Shown in pieces: positions 9,787 through 19,438 of a stretch of 64,000 bases of DNA (positions within the stretch are counted from its first letter, which is position 1; every line of letters begins with the position of its first letter). The translations under genes and the position numbers were made by a program. Source of the stretch: Paenibacillus massiliensis 2301065 = DSM 16942 (lineage in GTDB: Bacteria > Bacillota > Bacilli > Paenibacillales > Paenibacillaceae); NCBI RefSeq assembly GCF_000377505.1, contig NZ_KB898188.1:124001-188000 (forward strand). The letters run 5' to 3'. The notes under the pieces were generated by a model that ran no database searches, was not told where the DNA came from, and was given only the letters and a program-made list of their open reading frames with translations.

Positions 9787-10791
9787 TCACACCTGAAGTT
9801 CCATTTTTGTGATTGAATTGGATGCTTCTTGATACTCTGAGCGTTGAAACACTTCAATAAGCCACTGCAGTTGCATTTGCTTGGTACCCTCAGGTGCTTT
9901 GCTCTTTAACGTCCAGTTACAAGCAAAAGAAGTGTTATTTGGGAATATAAATAGATCATATACTCCCTCATGGCATGGATAATACTCACAACCTTTGCAT
10001 ACCTTTTTCATATCATAGTGAGAACCATTTCTGACACTTTTCAAGGTCACATTAACCCCATTAATGGTGTATATTTTGCTAGGAGTTCCAAAACCTCGAG
10101 CATATTTATGATCCTTAACAAACGTGCTTTTAGCTAAAAATTCCTCTTCAATCCTCGTGGTATCTAAATAAAGCTCTTCCCACTCTTTAAATTGCCAAGG
10201 AACTGACACTACATCTTGGATCTTCAAGTCAGTACCAATCTCTTTACAGAAATCGATAACATCATAGATTTCATGAATATTATGCTTACAGAGTACAATA
10301 TTCAAACGGTGGAGCATGCCCTCATCCGCTAGCATACGAACACCTTCCTGAAGGTTCAGAAAGTGACCAGATGTTCCAGTGACTTTATTATATACTTCCT
10401 CCGTAGCTCCGTGATAATTGACTACGTATCTACAATTGGAAGGCGAATCAATCCATTTGTCCCTAAACTTCTTTAGTGCAGTTCCATTCGTGTTTATGAG
10501 TACAGTATTCGCATCCTGTGCTATAGTTTGAACAATAGTTCTGAAATCCTTATGAAGAAGTGGTTCGCCTCCTGTAATTCTGAATTTCTCAACACCTAGC
10601 TTTCGTGCTTCAGAGTGCCAATCAAGCAAATCTTCCGTATCAAACTGAGCCTTGTCACTTATGGACATCTCGCCACCATCGCCACAATACAAGCATTTCA
10701 GCATACATGCATTAATGATCGGGAAGGTTACGTACGGCTTAATTTCTTTACTTAATTTTTCTTCTGGTTCTACCAATTGAAATTTTCCCAT
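9787..10791 (-). CDS. Radical SAM protein, MoaA-like
   Basis: 334 residues. The 4Fe-4S/SAM motif CMLKCLYC (Cys29, 33, 36) opens a radical SAM barrel, with the ITGGEPLLHKDF (GGEP) motif and the INTNGT strand of the MoaA/PqqE/SPASM-type branch. A second cysteine group near the C-terminus (VCKGCEYYPC and SFACNW) could hold an auxiliary cluster as in MoaA or twitch-domain enzymes. The substrate cannot be read from sequence. Start ATG 10791, nine bases after GAGAGGAG; the frame is open from TTG 10797. It sits between another radical SAM gene and the dikinase-like gene in the same operon. Confidence 0.8.
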   Translation of the reverse strand: MGKFQLVEPEEKLSKEIKPYVTFPIINACMLKCLYCGDGGEMSISDKAQFDTEDLLDWHSEARKLGVEKFRITGGEPLLHKDFRTIVQTIAQDANTVLINTNGTALKKFRDKWIDSPSNCRYVVNYHGATEEVYNKVTGTSGHFLNLQEGVRMLADEGMLHRLNIVLCKHNIHEIYDVIDFCKEIGTDLKIQDVVSVPWQFKEWEELYLDTTRIEEEFLAKSTFVKDHKYARGFGTPSKIYTINGVNVTLKSVRNGSHYDMKKVCKGCEYYPCHEGVYDLFIFPNNTSFACNWTLKSKAPEGTKQMQLQWLIEVFQRSEYQEASNSITKMELQV

Positions 10792-10835
10792 AATCAAAAA
10801 CTCCTCTCAAATGTATAAGATAGAAAGCCTTGTGC

Positions 10836-12668
10836 TTATACTAGTTGCGGGACTTTGTGGGAGTATATAAAATCACGATCTCTGAAGATTAACGAAGCAT
10901 TTTGTAAGTCCACTGGTAAAATATCGTTTGCAACAATTCCCCTGACTGAATTTAAGCTATAAAAGTCATTTCCGAGCATTGGAAATTGCCTTTTTGCCAT
11001 CTCATAGTACGATGTACCAAAGCGAGGAGTTGCTACCAAAATCGATTCTGTGTATGGCATTTTGAGATCATACACCTGTGATATAGTCTGGTTAATTGAG
11101 GCCTTTGTCTCTCCAGGCAGACCGATCATTATGAACTGATGTGGTTCAATCCCAGCCTTGACGCAATTGCTTAGCGCGGTTAGCGCTACACTCGAATCTC
11201 TATACTTCCCTGAAGCTTGAACGATACACGAATTAAAAGACTCTACTCCAAACCACAAAGATTTACAGCCTGCAAGTGCCATTTCAGAAAGTAAATCATA
11301 GGATACCGAGTCACAACGAACTTGAGCTGTCCATTTTATAGTTAATTTACGATGATTATACTGTTGACAGAAACGGGACACCCAATGCTTATCTTGTGTA
11401 AAATGGAAGTCAATAAAAAATATTTCCTCTAACCCCTCCAGTTGCAGATACTCTAACTCTTCAATAACACTTACAGGATCTCTGTATCGCATCCTTTGTC
11501 CCCAGAAATTAAAACAGAACTTACAATTATGACGACAACCTCTAGAAGCCAATACAATTCCCCATTTTGCCTTTCGATAAAGCCGATTTTGATAAAAGAC
11601 ATCACCATAGTAGTCATTAAAATTAATTAAGTCATAAGCAGGTAGAATACCGTCATCCAGATTGTCATGCATATATTCCTTTCCTGAAAAAAGCGCTTCC
11701 CCACCTTCTGAACGTAAGCACACATTAGGAATTTCACGAAGTTTATCTTTTTGGAACAAAGCATTGATTACAGATACGATCTGATAATCGTACTCCCATT
11801 GCAAAATGATATCTGCATCTGTATCTTTAAAGATAATATCTGGACGAACCGTTCCATGAGCTCCACACACAATTATCGTACGATCTTCCTTACGTTTTTT
11901 TATAGCATTTACTGTGTCCAAAGCATGCCTCAATCGATAATCCAGAAAATAATTCTGAATATGATCATAAGGGGTTGTCGTCACCACAACTACATCAGCT
12001 TGATCAAGTATTTCTGAGAGATGATTAGTAGGTAGTCGTTTAACACGATTATCTATAAATAGAATTTCATATCCCGCCTGACGCAGTTGAGCTGCCGCCA
12101 TCAACATATCCACGGGTGGCTGTAAAAAGGAGCTCGCAGACAAAAATGCTGGAATGACAAGACCAACAACCATCCTACTTCCAGCCCCTATACAATCGCC
12201 ACTATAGCTGCTGCTGTCCTCAATGTCTTGCTCCTTGATATGAGCTAGAATAAGAGATTCTTCTATGCTGATATTATCCAAAAAATCCTGGAGCACTGTC
12301 TGTGCCTTAGGATCTACCCGGCTGAGCAGGGTGCCGCAAGTACGTATAATATCAGTCCGTTCTTTACAACAAGCAGAGCAGCAGTTGCAATGTTCAAGTG
12401 CTAGATAATAACTAAGCATCTGGCATTGCCGATCATGCTCTAAAATCTCAATATGGGCAAGAAGGCTATCCAGAATGAAACATCTAGCTACGTTCGAGAC
12501 TGTAGCAATCCTGTCCAAGAACGCATTAAGCATTGTTCTTTTTTCCTCCAGATCCAAATCTGACAAAAACATGCCAATCTTCCATGCCAGATTCCTTAGC
12601 TCCTCATCATTCCCATTTTTAATGGTATGCAGCACATCTGCTACGCTAACATAAGGCTCTGTGTTCAT
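10836..12668 (-). CDS. B12-binding-type radical SAM protein with cysteine-rich N-terminal domain
   Basis: 610 residues. Residues about 165-320 look like the Rossmann-like cobalamin-binding domain of class B radical SAM enzymes (VVGLVIPAF...PPVDMLMAAAQLRQAGYEILFID...IIVCGAHGT). The radical SAM core follows, with ASRGCRHNCKFC (Cys378, 382, 385) and later WFGVES and IMIGLPGET. The canonical DxHxxG cobalamin loop is not evident. Residues 1-160 are a helical extension with a tight cysteine group (Cys94, 96, 97, 100, 101 and 111) that I do not recognise. Start ATG 12668 after AGGAG; the frame is open to 12740 but without a site. Confidence 0.75.
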   Translation of the reverse strand: MNTEPYVSVADVLHTIKNGNDEELRNLAWKIGMFLSDLDLEEKRTMLNAFLDRIATVSNVARCFILDSLLAHIEILEHDRQCQMLSYYLALEHCNCCSACCKERTDIIRTCGTLLSRVDPKAQTVLQDFLDNISIEESLILAHIKEQDIEDSSSYSGDCIGAGSRMVVGLVIPAFLSASSFLQPPVDMLMAAAQLRQAGYEILFIDNRVKRLPTNHLSEILDQADVVVVTTTPYDHIQNYFLDYRLRHALDTVNAIKKRKEDRTIIVCGAHGTVRPDIIFKDTDADIILQWEYDYQIVSVINALFQKDKLREIPNVCLRSEGGEALFSGKEYMHDNLDDGILPAYDLINFNDYYGDVFYQNRLYRKAKWGIVLASRGCRHNCKFCFNFWGQRMRYRDPVSVIEELEYLQLEGLEEIFFIDFHFTQDKHWVSRFCQQYNHRKLTIKWTAQVRCDSVSYDLLSEMALAGCKSLWFGVESFNSCIVQASGKYRDSSVALTALSNCVKAGIEPHQFIMIGLPGETKASINQTISQVYDLKMPYTESILVATPRFGTSYYEMAKRQFPMLGNDFYSLNSVRGIVANDILPVDLQNASLIFRDRDFIYSHKVPQLV

Positions 12669-12711
12669 GTAAAAGACTCCTAATTTCAAAATAGAGACCG
12701 TAATCCTCACG

Positions 12712-14283
12712 TTATCCAATTTCTTTAAGGAAATAATCACGAAACTTCCGTTTATGCATCAATTTCAAAATAAACGAGTCAACTTCGAAACTCATATCCA
12801 GTAGCTCTCTTTTGAAATCTTCATAACGTTCTTTGGCCAATATTAGGTCATTCTCTACGTACACAATTGCAAAATAAGAGGACAATAATGTAGCAAGTTG
12901 TTGTCTAATGTACATAAATTCACTAAAGTAGCTATCGGCCACTTCTCCATATAAAGCTCTTAGGTTATTCATTACGCAAGTTAAATGATACAGTTTACCA
13001 TCATAAGCCCCTAAAGCATCATCTCCCCGAATTTCTTCTAAAAACTCATCGTAACGAGCTGTTTCGGTGTGAACGAAATGATATTCTAATGGTCTACGAT
13101 AATTGAAATTCTCAGTCAACAAATGATCAAGCCGCAGTTTTTTTTCTAGTGACGTTCCGGCATATACATCAACTTTTCGTATAAAGGGATCCAACCTGTA
13201 CTCAGATTGTTTTATCAGAAAATTATAGTTTTCCATCATAGTCTCAATGGTTGAGTAAGGATTTAACATGATAAATCCTAAAATGATGTCTATTCCCTTA
13301 GATCGAAAAAGTTGTAAAGCCCTATCGTGATCAGCGGTACGTGCCCTTTTTCGATAAACTTTTAGATCTCGATCATCACCTGCCTCAATCCCCAAAAAGA
13401 CTTGTGTAAACCCACTACTCTTCATAAGTTCAAGGAGATCTCCATCACCTTCCATAAATGATTCTGAACGCATAGAACAACGGATGGAAAATCGGGAATT
13501 GGACCCGAGTATTAAATTACACAACTATTCTATCCTATTCTTACCTGCTCTGCCTGGTGGATCCTCGAAGCTTGCATCATTAAAATAAAAGCTATTAACA
13601 CCATAGATTTCGTGTAAATTGACCATCTCATTAAATAAATCCTCCGCCTCACGACCAAACCAATTCTTCTTTGTTATGCAGGTATACTGATTAACTGAGC
13701 AGAATGTACAGCCTCCGTAACAACCATAGCTACCGTTTATTCTTGCTGTGAAATTCCCATGCTGAAAAGCTATTGGAAGGAAATCCCTTCGAGGCCGAAA
13801 GTCCGGTGAAAGCACTGGCATATTTTTATTTTGTCCCAGTATCGCCCCCTTTCCTGGAATAAATATCGATGGGACCTTTTCAAGAGCTGTCCCATGGTCC
13901 AACGATTGTAATACTTGCAGCATCGGAACTTCTCCGTAGCCAAGAACAATAAAATCAATCTCTTTGCAATCAGCCAAAATATCAGAAGGTACAGCAGATG
14001 CCAATTTGCCGCCCAGGCATACAAGAGCCTGTGGATAAAGCTTCTTAATCCTTTTTGCGTATAGAAAGACTTCTAAGGCCGTATTCGGATAAAATGAAAA
14101 TCCAAACAAATCATGGTAAGGTAGTGAGGGGTCTAGTTCAGAAAATGGCTCATTCATCTGAAATGAATACAGATCTACTGGATAGCCTTCCTTCTGTAAG
14201 AAAGAAGCAATGTTAGCCAGCCCAATATTCTCTCTGTCATCGTTATTTCGTCTATCGACGATATCAATTAACGCAGTAATCAT
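12712..14283 (-). pseudogene. B12-binding-type radical SAM protein interrupted by an in-frame TAG
   Basis: One continuous frame of 523 codons with a single TAG at 13527-13525 (codon 253). Before it: a Rossmann-like cobalamin-type domain (residues 1-140; VCLGGKLAS, FIVLGYGEVPML) and the radical SAM motif SYGCYGGCTFC (Cys188, 192, 195), then NDASFEDP. After it: the rest of the barrel (SIRCSMRSESF, VFLGIEAGDDRDL, GFIMLNPYSTIETM) and a helical tail. The barrel is split, so neither half should fold alone. The flanks align with family members without a gap, so a CAG or GAG to TAG change, a sequencing error or read-through are the options. No pyrrolysine genes are seen nearby. Third gene from the operon's 3' end. 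Confidence 0.75.
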
Positions 14284-14305
14284 TTATTGACCTCCAATTA
14301 GGGAA

Positions 14306-16177
14306 CTATTGAGTGTTTAATTCCATCCATTTTCCCAACCCATAGAGTGTCCAAAGTTGAAAACCTCTGTTCTTATGTGCCGCATGCTCCTGCCAAAGTT
14401 GAACTAACGCTTTATGGTGAATCACGGAGAAAAGCACATGATTAGGTTTTGAAATGATCTCATTATGCATAACAGTCGGCAGCGTCTCATTTAGAAGCGG
14501 AGCCATAACTTTTCCAAAACCTAGCTTGGGACGGTAAACATATTTCTGATTAACGTAGTTGGACAAAAGCTCCTTAAACATCCGCTTAGGAATATTGTCT
14601 TTCATTTTGACACTGTTATCTAATTGAAGAGAATACTCCACCAAGTGGTGATCCAGGAATGGCACCCTCGCCTCTAACGAACAGGCCATAGTAGGGTAAT
14701 CAACTCTTGGCAACATAAATTCTGGAAGCCTTAGACGAAATTCAACATTCAAGACCTTACGGATAAAATTGTCCTGCGTATGGGTAGAAATTCGATTCAT
14801 AATGTCCTCCAGAATGTCATAACTACTTACATTCTTCTCTCCGCACCACAATTTACTTTTTTCATACTCGGAAAAAGATTGGATGTGTTTTCTTGAAATT
14901 ATTGAATTTCCCATGGCAATACTCAGGTGCTCTTTCCATTTTGTAGATGCTAGCTTAAAAATCCCTTCTTTTACTCCCGTGTTCATTTGTGAAAAAACAC
15001 TCAAAAGTCGATGCTCATCATTCATCTTTAAATAAGAAGGATATCCCCCACATTCATCAGCTCCTTCTCCCAGAACACAAATTTTATAGCCTTGCTGATT
15101 CAACCGCTTGGACATCATGTAGAACAAGATAATATCCTGTGCTCCAACAGGACCGTCATTGTGCTGCTGCAAATATTCATTGCAAGCAGCAAAAAAGCGT
15201 GTTGACGTTACGGTATATACAACTTGATCTTGAATATTTAATTGATTTGCAATCTCTTGGGCCGCGACAGCCTCACTATAAGGAGAAGGCACCTCATAAT
15301 CCATTGTTACTGTCCTTAGCTCAGGATGCTCTTTCTTTAAGAGAGCTGCTACAATACTAGAATCGACACCACTACTTAACGATGCACAAAGCGGAACATC
15401 ACCCATACCACACTTGGAAACGGAATCCTTGATCAAGAACTCTGTGTGCTCATATGCGGTCGAATAACTGTCGCTGAGTGGCTTACTTAAGTAGGTTTCA
15501 GGCTCCCAATATGGCGTAATGGTGATTCCGTCAGCCTCAACCACAAGATATGTACCAGCCTCAAGCTTAAGTACATGCTTGTACATCGTGAGTGGGGCAG
15601 GCACTGTCAAGAAAGTAAGGTAGTGGTAAATTGATGTCTCGCTAAATTCTTGGACAGGGAGTATTCGTTGTAAAGCATGAATCTCACTAGCAAAAGCAAA
15701 AAATCCGTATCTGTAGGAATAGAAAACAGGTTTTATACCGATACGATCTCTAACTAGCAACAACTTATTTGAAGGTTCATCCCATATCGCAAAAGCATAC
15801 ATTCCCCTTAATCGATGAACAAACTCCATTCCCCATTGTTCATAGGCATGGAGAATAACCTCTGTATCACTATGATGTGTTCGAAATACGTGACCATACA
15901 GCTGCAATTCATACCGTAATTCTGTATGGTTATAGATTTCTCCATTGAACACTATCCATAAGCTTCCGTCTTCATTCGACATCGGTTGATTGGCTTGCTG
16001 ACTCAAATCCGTAATAGCCAACCTGCGATGACCTAATCCCAGATGTCTATCCTTTGAACGGTATACACCATTACCATCTGGTCCACGATAGCTCAAAGTA
16101 TCATTCATCATTTGTATATGCCCCAGCGAGACTTCATTAAAATTTTTATAATTATAGATCCCTGTAATCCCGCACAT
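14306..16177 (-). CDS. asnB: Glutamine-hydrolysing asparagine synthase-like amidotransferase
   Basis: 623 residues. Cys2 directly after the start Met begins a class II glutaminase domain (MCGITGIY; SYRGPD; VFNGEIYNH). The synthetase domain has the PP-loop SLSSGVDSS (Ser replaces the usual first Gly), GEGADECGGYP and the C-terminal LEARVPFLDHHLVEY. Start ATG 16177 after a perfect AGGAGGTG; the longer frame to 16240 would bury the catalytic Cys and is rejected. Known members make asparagine or amidate and cyclise natural products. Its place between a VOC gene and radical SAM genes points to tailoring of a small molecule rather than a housekeeping role (inference). Confidence 0.85.
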   Translation of the reverse strand: MCGITGIYNYKNFNEVSLGHIQMMNDTLSYRGPDGNGVYRSKDRHLGLGHRRLAITDLSQQANQPMSNEDGSLWIVFNGEIYNHTELRYELQLYGHVFRTHHSDTEVILHAYEQWGMEFVHRLRGMYAFAIWDEPSNKLLLVRDRIGIKPVFYSYRYGFFAFASEIHALQRILPVQEFSETSIYHYLTFLTVPAPLTMYKHVLKLEAGTYLVVEADGITITPYWEPETYLSKPLSDSYSTAYEHTEFLIKDSVSKCGMGDVPLCASLSSGVDSSIVAALLKKEHPELRTVTMDYEVPSPYSEAVAAQEIANQLNIQDQVVYTVTSTRFFAACNEYLQQHNDGPVGAQDIILFYMMSKRLNQQGYKICVLGEGADECGGYPSYLKMNDEHRLLSVFSQMNTGVKEGIFKLASTKWKEHLSIAMGNSIISRKHIQSFSEYEKSKLWCGEKNVSSYDILEDIMNRISTHTQDNFIRKVLNVEFRLRLPEFMLPRVDYPTMACSLEARVPFLDHHLVEYSLQLDNSVKMKDNIPKRMFKELLSNYVNQKYVYRPKLGFGKVMAPLLNETLPTVMHNEIISKPNHVLFSVIHHKALVQLWQEHAAHKNRGFQLWTLYGLGKWMELNTQ

Positions 16178-16211
16178 GGTTATAGCACCTCCTAAAACTC
16201 CATATAAAGGG

Positions 16212-16634
16212 TCATTCAGATCTCCTGCTAGCAAGCTCAATAATTTCTACACCAGTATTTTCAAAGGGGTTGATCAAAAAAGCTATTGTTCTTTGCTCGA
16301 AGCCTAACACTGGTTTCACTAGTAATCGAAACTTTTGCTGGACTAAGGTATAAATGCTTCGTTCCAGATTGCGTGTCTCATAGCATAAATGATGGAATCC
16401 GCCCCCTTGCTGTGCAAAGGAATATACAGGGGAATCACATGAAGAAGGTTCAATTAATTCGAGATTAATCTCTCCAAAAGGAAGCAGGCAAATGTTGACC
16501 TTTTGCGAGTCAATATATTCTATTTTCATGTCTGCCTTTGTAACCAATAGGCTCCAAAAGACACAGGCCTTTTGAATACTTGGTACAACAATACCTACAT
16601 GATGCAGCTTTAATTCTTCTACAGTGCTCAACAT
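16212..16634 (-). CDS. VOC-superfamily protein (methylmalonyl-CoA epimerase-like)
   Basis: 140 residues with two beta-alpha-beta-beta-beta modules of the vicinal oxygen chelate fold. Likely metal ligands: His in LHHVGIVV, Glu in INLELIEP, His in GFHHLCYE and Glu in GVEIIEL, the pattern of glyoxalase and methylmalonyl-CoA epimerase branches. The fold serves epimerases, dioxygenases and drug-binding resistance proteins, so the reaction is open. The position next to the exporter genes leaves both a biosynthetic and a sequestering role possible. Start ATG 16634 with AGGGAG upstream; 34 bases separate it from asnB. Confidence 0.75.
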   Translation of the reverse strand: MLSTVEELKLHHVGIVVPSIQKACVFWSLLVTKADMKIEYIDSQKVNICLLPFGEINLELIEPSSCDSPVYSFAQQGGGFHHLCYETRNLERSIYTLVQQKFRLLVKPVLGFEQRTIAFLINPFENTGVEIIELASRRSE

Positions 16635-16664
16635 GACACTCCCTCATCCTTCCCACAATTGGTG

Positions 16665-17462
16665 TTAGTGCCCACTACTTTGATAACTGTTGATGCCTGC
16701 ATTCCAGACCAATTTAGCTAGAACTATCATAAGCAGACCTACGAACAGCGTCCCATATTTGAGAGCAGGAAAAAACATTGTTTCGTTCTTGTCAAAGAAA
16801 TACGTTGCAGGAAAATAGGCAACAAAACCATAGGGTATAATAAAGGTGAGTAAGAATTGTATAAAGCGGTTGTATATTGTCAGAGGATAGGTTATAAAAT
16901 TTCGGAATCCATAGATCATTGCATTTACAACTGTAGTTGATTTGGTGAACCAGAAGCTTAAGGAAGAAGTTATGATCATTATGGAAGCTTGGATCAAAAC
17001 ACAGCCAATAATAGTAAAAAACAACATAATAACCTTACCTAAACTCCATATGATTCCGAAACGATCTAAAAAAGCCAAAAACAATAAGAGGGATAATATA
17101 ATGTGGGCAATAAACAAAGGTGAGAAATTCTTTAGTACGAGGTGGAAGAAAGTATCTAGCGGTCTTGTGAGTAGCGTGTCAAAGGTACCATTTTGGACCA
17201 TTTCCTCTACCTTACGACTAGAATCATAGATGAACAATCCAGTTATTCCATAAGATAATAAATTCAAGATAAAAAGAAAGAATATTTGGTAAAAATCCCA
17301 ACCTTGCAAAGTAGTTATGTTCCTGAATAGCATCCAGATATTTATTATTGTGACTCCATACGCAAAAAATTGGACGAGTATATCTGCAAAAAAAGCAAAT
17401 CGATATTCAGTCTGTGCTTTCCAATGAGCAACCATAAAACGAAGCACAAGTTTTATTTTCAT
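16665..17462 (-). CDS. ABC-2 type exporter permease (DUF990-like), second subunit
   Basis: 265 residues with six predicted membrane segments. The N-terminal MVAHWKAQTEYRFAFFAD and the central NGTFDTLLTRPLDTF segment are characteristic of the ABC-2 permease family formerly called DUF990. In this family two paired permeases work with one ATPase. It lies six bases downstream of the first permease. Cargo unknown; probably exports the product of the operon (inference). Start ATG 17462 after GGGGGAT. Confidence 0.83.
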   Translation of the reverse strand: MKIKLVLRFMVAHWKAQTEYRFAFFADILVQFFAYGVTIINIWMLFRNITTLQGWDFYQIFFLFILNLLSYGITGLFIYDSSRKVEEMVQNGTFDTLLTRPLDTFFHLVLKNFSPLFIAHIILSLLLFLAFLDRFGIIWSLGKVIMLFFTIIGCVLIQASIMIITSSLSFWFTKSTTVVNAMIYGFRNFITYPLTIYNRFIQFLLTFIIPYGFVAYFPATYFFDKNETMFFPALKYGTLFVGLLMIVLAKLVWNAGINSYQSSGH

Positions 17463-17468
17463 CTAGCT

Positions 17469-18290
17469 CTATCCCCCTTGAATAGTCAGCTTTTTAATCC
17501 CCTTCTTATAAATCAATTTGGATAAAGAATAAACAGCTATGATCCAAAAAAGCTGAATAAAAAGACCCACGTATATATCTCCTATGCTTAGCTTCCCAAG
17601 GGCCAATGATATAGGAAAAAAATACAGGTAAGGGAAAGGAGAGAATTCAATCAAAGCAGAGAAAAATTGTGGAAAGAACCATAAGGGAATTACTGATCCA
17701 GAAAATAATGTAATACTGCTATCTATTAAAATATTCAGATTTCCAATCTTCTCATACCAGAAACTAAGTAAACCCACACAATAAGTTAATAAAAAATAAA
17801 GTATAGATACATTGATGATACTTATCAAAAATAAAAATAGTGTACTAAATTGGAAAGAGAATTGGATTCTAAACAAGAAAAAACCTATACCAGCCACTGG
17901 GATCAGATTAAAAAAAAATCGATAAGTAGAACTACCAGCATACTCAGCTGATAAATAGCCAACGAGACTGATAGGTCTTATTAAATCCGATGCTATTTCT
18001 CCAGTTATCACTTTTCGACCAATTCTATGAACAGCGCTCCCCTCAAAGTTAGCAAACACTGAAATGCAGGAACTGAGAAACACATACACGATCATGTCAT
18101 TCAAATCTATATTCCCATACTCCGTATGAAAAGCCTCTCTATTAGTGTATACTGATTTCCAAATATAAATTTGAATGCAGAACAGTAATAGGCTATATAT
18201 GATTTTTGTGATTGTATTTAATTTGTAGGCATTTAAAGTAAGAAGTGCATTTTTGTATACTTTTAAGTAGAGCAAATATGTATTTTTCAT
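17469..18290 (-). CDS. ABC-2 type exporter permease (DUF990-like), first subunit
   Basis: 273 residues, about six hydrophobic segments, with the family segment VITGEIASDLIRPISLVGYL preceding the third membrane span. It overlaps the stop of the ATPase gene as ATGA (18290-18287), so the two are translationally coupled. Very AT-rich codon use (many AAA, TTT and ATA) contrasts with the chromosome on either side, supporting horizontal acquisition of the island. Confidence 0.83.
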   Translation of the reverse strand: MKNTYLLYLKVYKNALLTLNAYKLNTITKIIYSLLLFCIQIYIWKSVYTNREAFHTEYGNIDLNDMIVYVFLSSCISVFANFEGSAVHRIGRKVITGEIASDLIRPISLVGYLSAEYAGSSTYRFFFNLIPVAGIGFFLFRIQFSFQFSTLFLFLISIINVSILYFLLTYCVGLLSFWYEKIGNLNILIDSSITLFSGSVIPLWFFPQFFSALIEFSPFPYLYFFPISLALGKLSIGDIYVGLFIQLFWIIAVYSLSKLIYKKGIKKLTIQGG

Positions 18291-19291
18291 CGCTTAATTG
18301 CACCTCTGTATAACTCCCGGATTATATCCTCCAATTCAGCTTCTACAAAAGTTATGTCCTCCACTTCAAATTGATTGAGCACCTCTTTGGCAATTTCCGA
18401 AGCCAGTACTTTACTTTTGTCGTAAGTAATCACCAGCTTACCATTGTCTACAGCTTCACTTAGAATTGCCTCTCCAAATCGTCTTTTCAGTAGCTCTTGA
18501 TTAATACAATCATCTTTCACTTTTGCAGTGATATTTCCACTCCAGTTATAAGCCTCTTTAAGCTTTGAAATACTGCCATCAAACATAATTGATCCCTGAT
18601 CTATCACAATCACCCTTTTGCATAAAGCCTCTATATCATCAATATCATGTGTTGTAAGTAATAACGTAACTTGACGCAACCGATTAACTTCTCTAATAAA
18701 TTCTCTGATGCTCTGTTTTACAACCACATCGAGACCAATTGTAGGCTCATCCAAAAAGATGATTTCAGGATTATGCAACAAAGCACAGCATAGATCTGCT
18801 CTCATTCGCTGGCCAAGGCTTAAATGTCTTACTGGAATATGAATAAATTCCTGTAGTCCAAGAATTTCATTAAACATCTCTAGGTTACTTTTAAATATAA
18901 TATCCGGAATTTTATACATGTATTTCATTAATTCAATGGATTCAGATACAGGTATATCCCACCACAGTTGTGTCCTCTGTCCAAAAACAACACCTATTTT
19001 GCTGGCATTCTGAATGCGATTCTTATGTGGGATCATGCCGTTGACCAATATTGAGCCCGCAGTAGGAACCAAAATACCAGTCAACATCTTAATCGTCGTT
19101 GATTTTCCTGCACCATTCGGACCCAGATAACCTACCATTTCCCCCTTGTTAACACAAAAGGAAAGATTATTAACCACAGTCCGATCCTTGTATCCAGGTT
19201 TAAACAGGGTTTTGAACGAGCTTCTTATTCCTTGACCTCTCTCATGGACTCTGAAAGTCTTAGTAAGATGCTCAACTTCAATCTGTGGCAT
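18287..19291 (-). CDS. ABC exporter ATP-binding protein
   Basis: 334 residues. Walker A GPNGAGKSTT (near residue 55), Q-loop in VVFGQRTQLWW, signature LSLGQRMRADL, Walker B IIFLDEPTIGLD and the H-loop TTHDIDD are all present. The QRTQLWWD segment and the pairing with two DUF990-like permeases place it in the exporter subfamily of those permeases. The roughly 90-residue C-terminal extension is usual for the group. First gene of the leftward operon, 36 bases after the predicted transcription start. Confidence 0.9.
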   Translation of the reverse strand: MPQIEVEHLTKTFRVHERGQGIRSSFKTLFKPGYKDRTVVNNLSFCVNKGEMVGYLGPNGAGKSTTIKMLTGILVPTAGSILVNGMIPHKNRIQNASKIGVVFGQRTQLWWDIPVSESIELMKYMYKIPDIIFKSNLEMFNEILGLQEFIHIPVRHLSLGQRMRADLCCALLHNPEIIFLDEPTIGLDVVVKQSIREFIREVNRLRQVTLLLTTHDIDDIEALCKRVIVIDQGSIMFDGSISKLKEAYNWSGNITAKVKDDCINQELLKRRFGEAILSEAVDNGKLVITYDKSKVLASEIAKEVLNQFEVEDITFVEAELEDIIRELYRGAIKR

Positions 19292-19333
19292 TTATCATCA
19301 CCCATTTTACATTTTTTGTTTGAATACGCTTGC

Positions 19334-19362
19334 ATTATAATAATTATTATTTTTTATGTCAA
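19334..19362 (-). promoter_or_regulatory. Consensus SigA promoter of the leftward biosynthetic operon
   Basis: On the minus strand TTGACA (19362-19357) and TATAAT (19339-19334) are separated by exactly 17 bases, a perfect vegetative promoter. Transcription should start near 19327 and read the exporter ATPase first. No obvious operator overlaps it, so strong or constitutive expression is possible. Confidence 0.75.
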
Positions 19363-19438
19363 TGTGCAAAGTCATACAAGTATTTCCAACAATAAAATAT
19401 AGTTAGTGGTAGATAACTTTCTTTTGGGGAGGATTAAA

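Noticed and set aside
13525-13527. Pyrrolysine or other recoding at the radical SAM TAG
   Set aside because: No pylS, pylT or other recoding genes are visible, and pyrrolysine is not expected in Paenibacillus. A nonsense mutation or sequence error is simpler.
16178-16240. N-terminal extension of the AsnB frame to 16240
   Set aside because: It would bury the catalytic N-terminal Cys. The ATG at 16177 has a perfect AGGAGGTG site.
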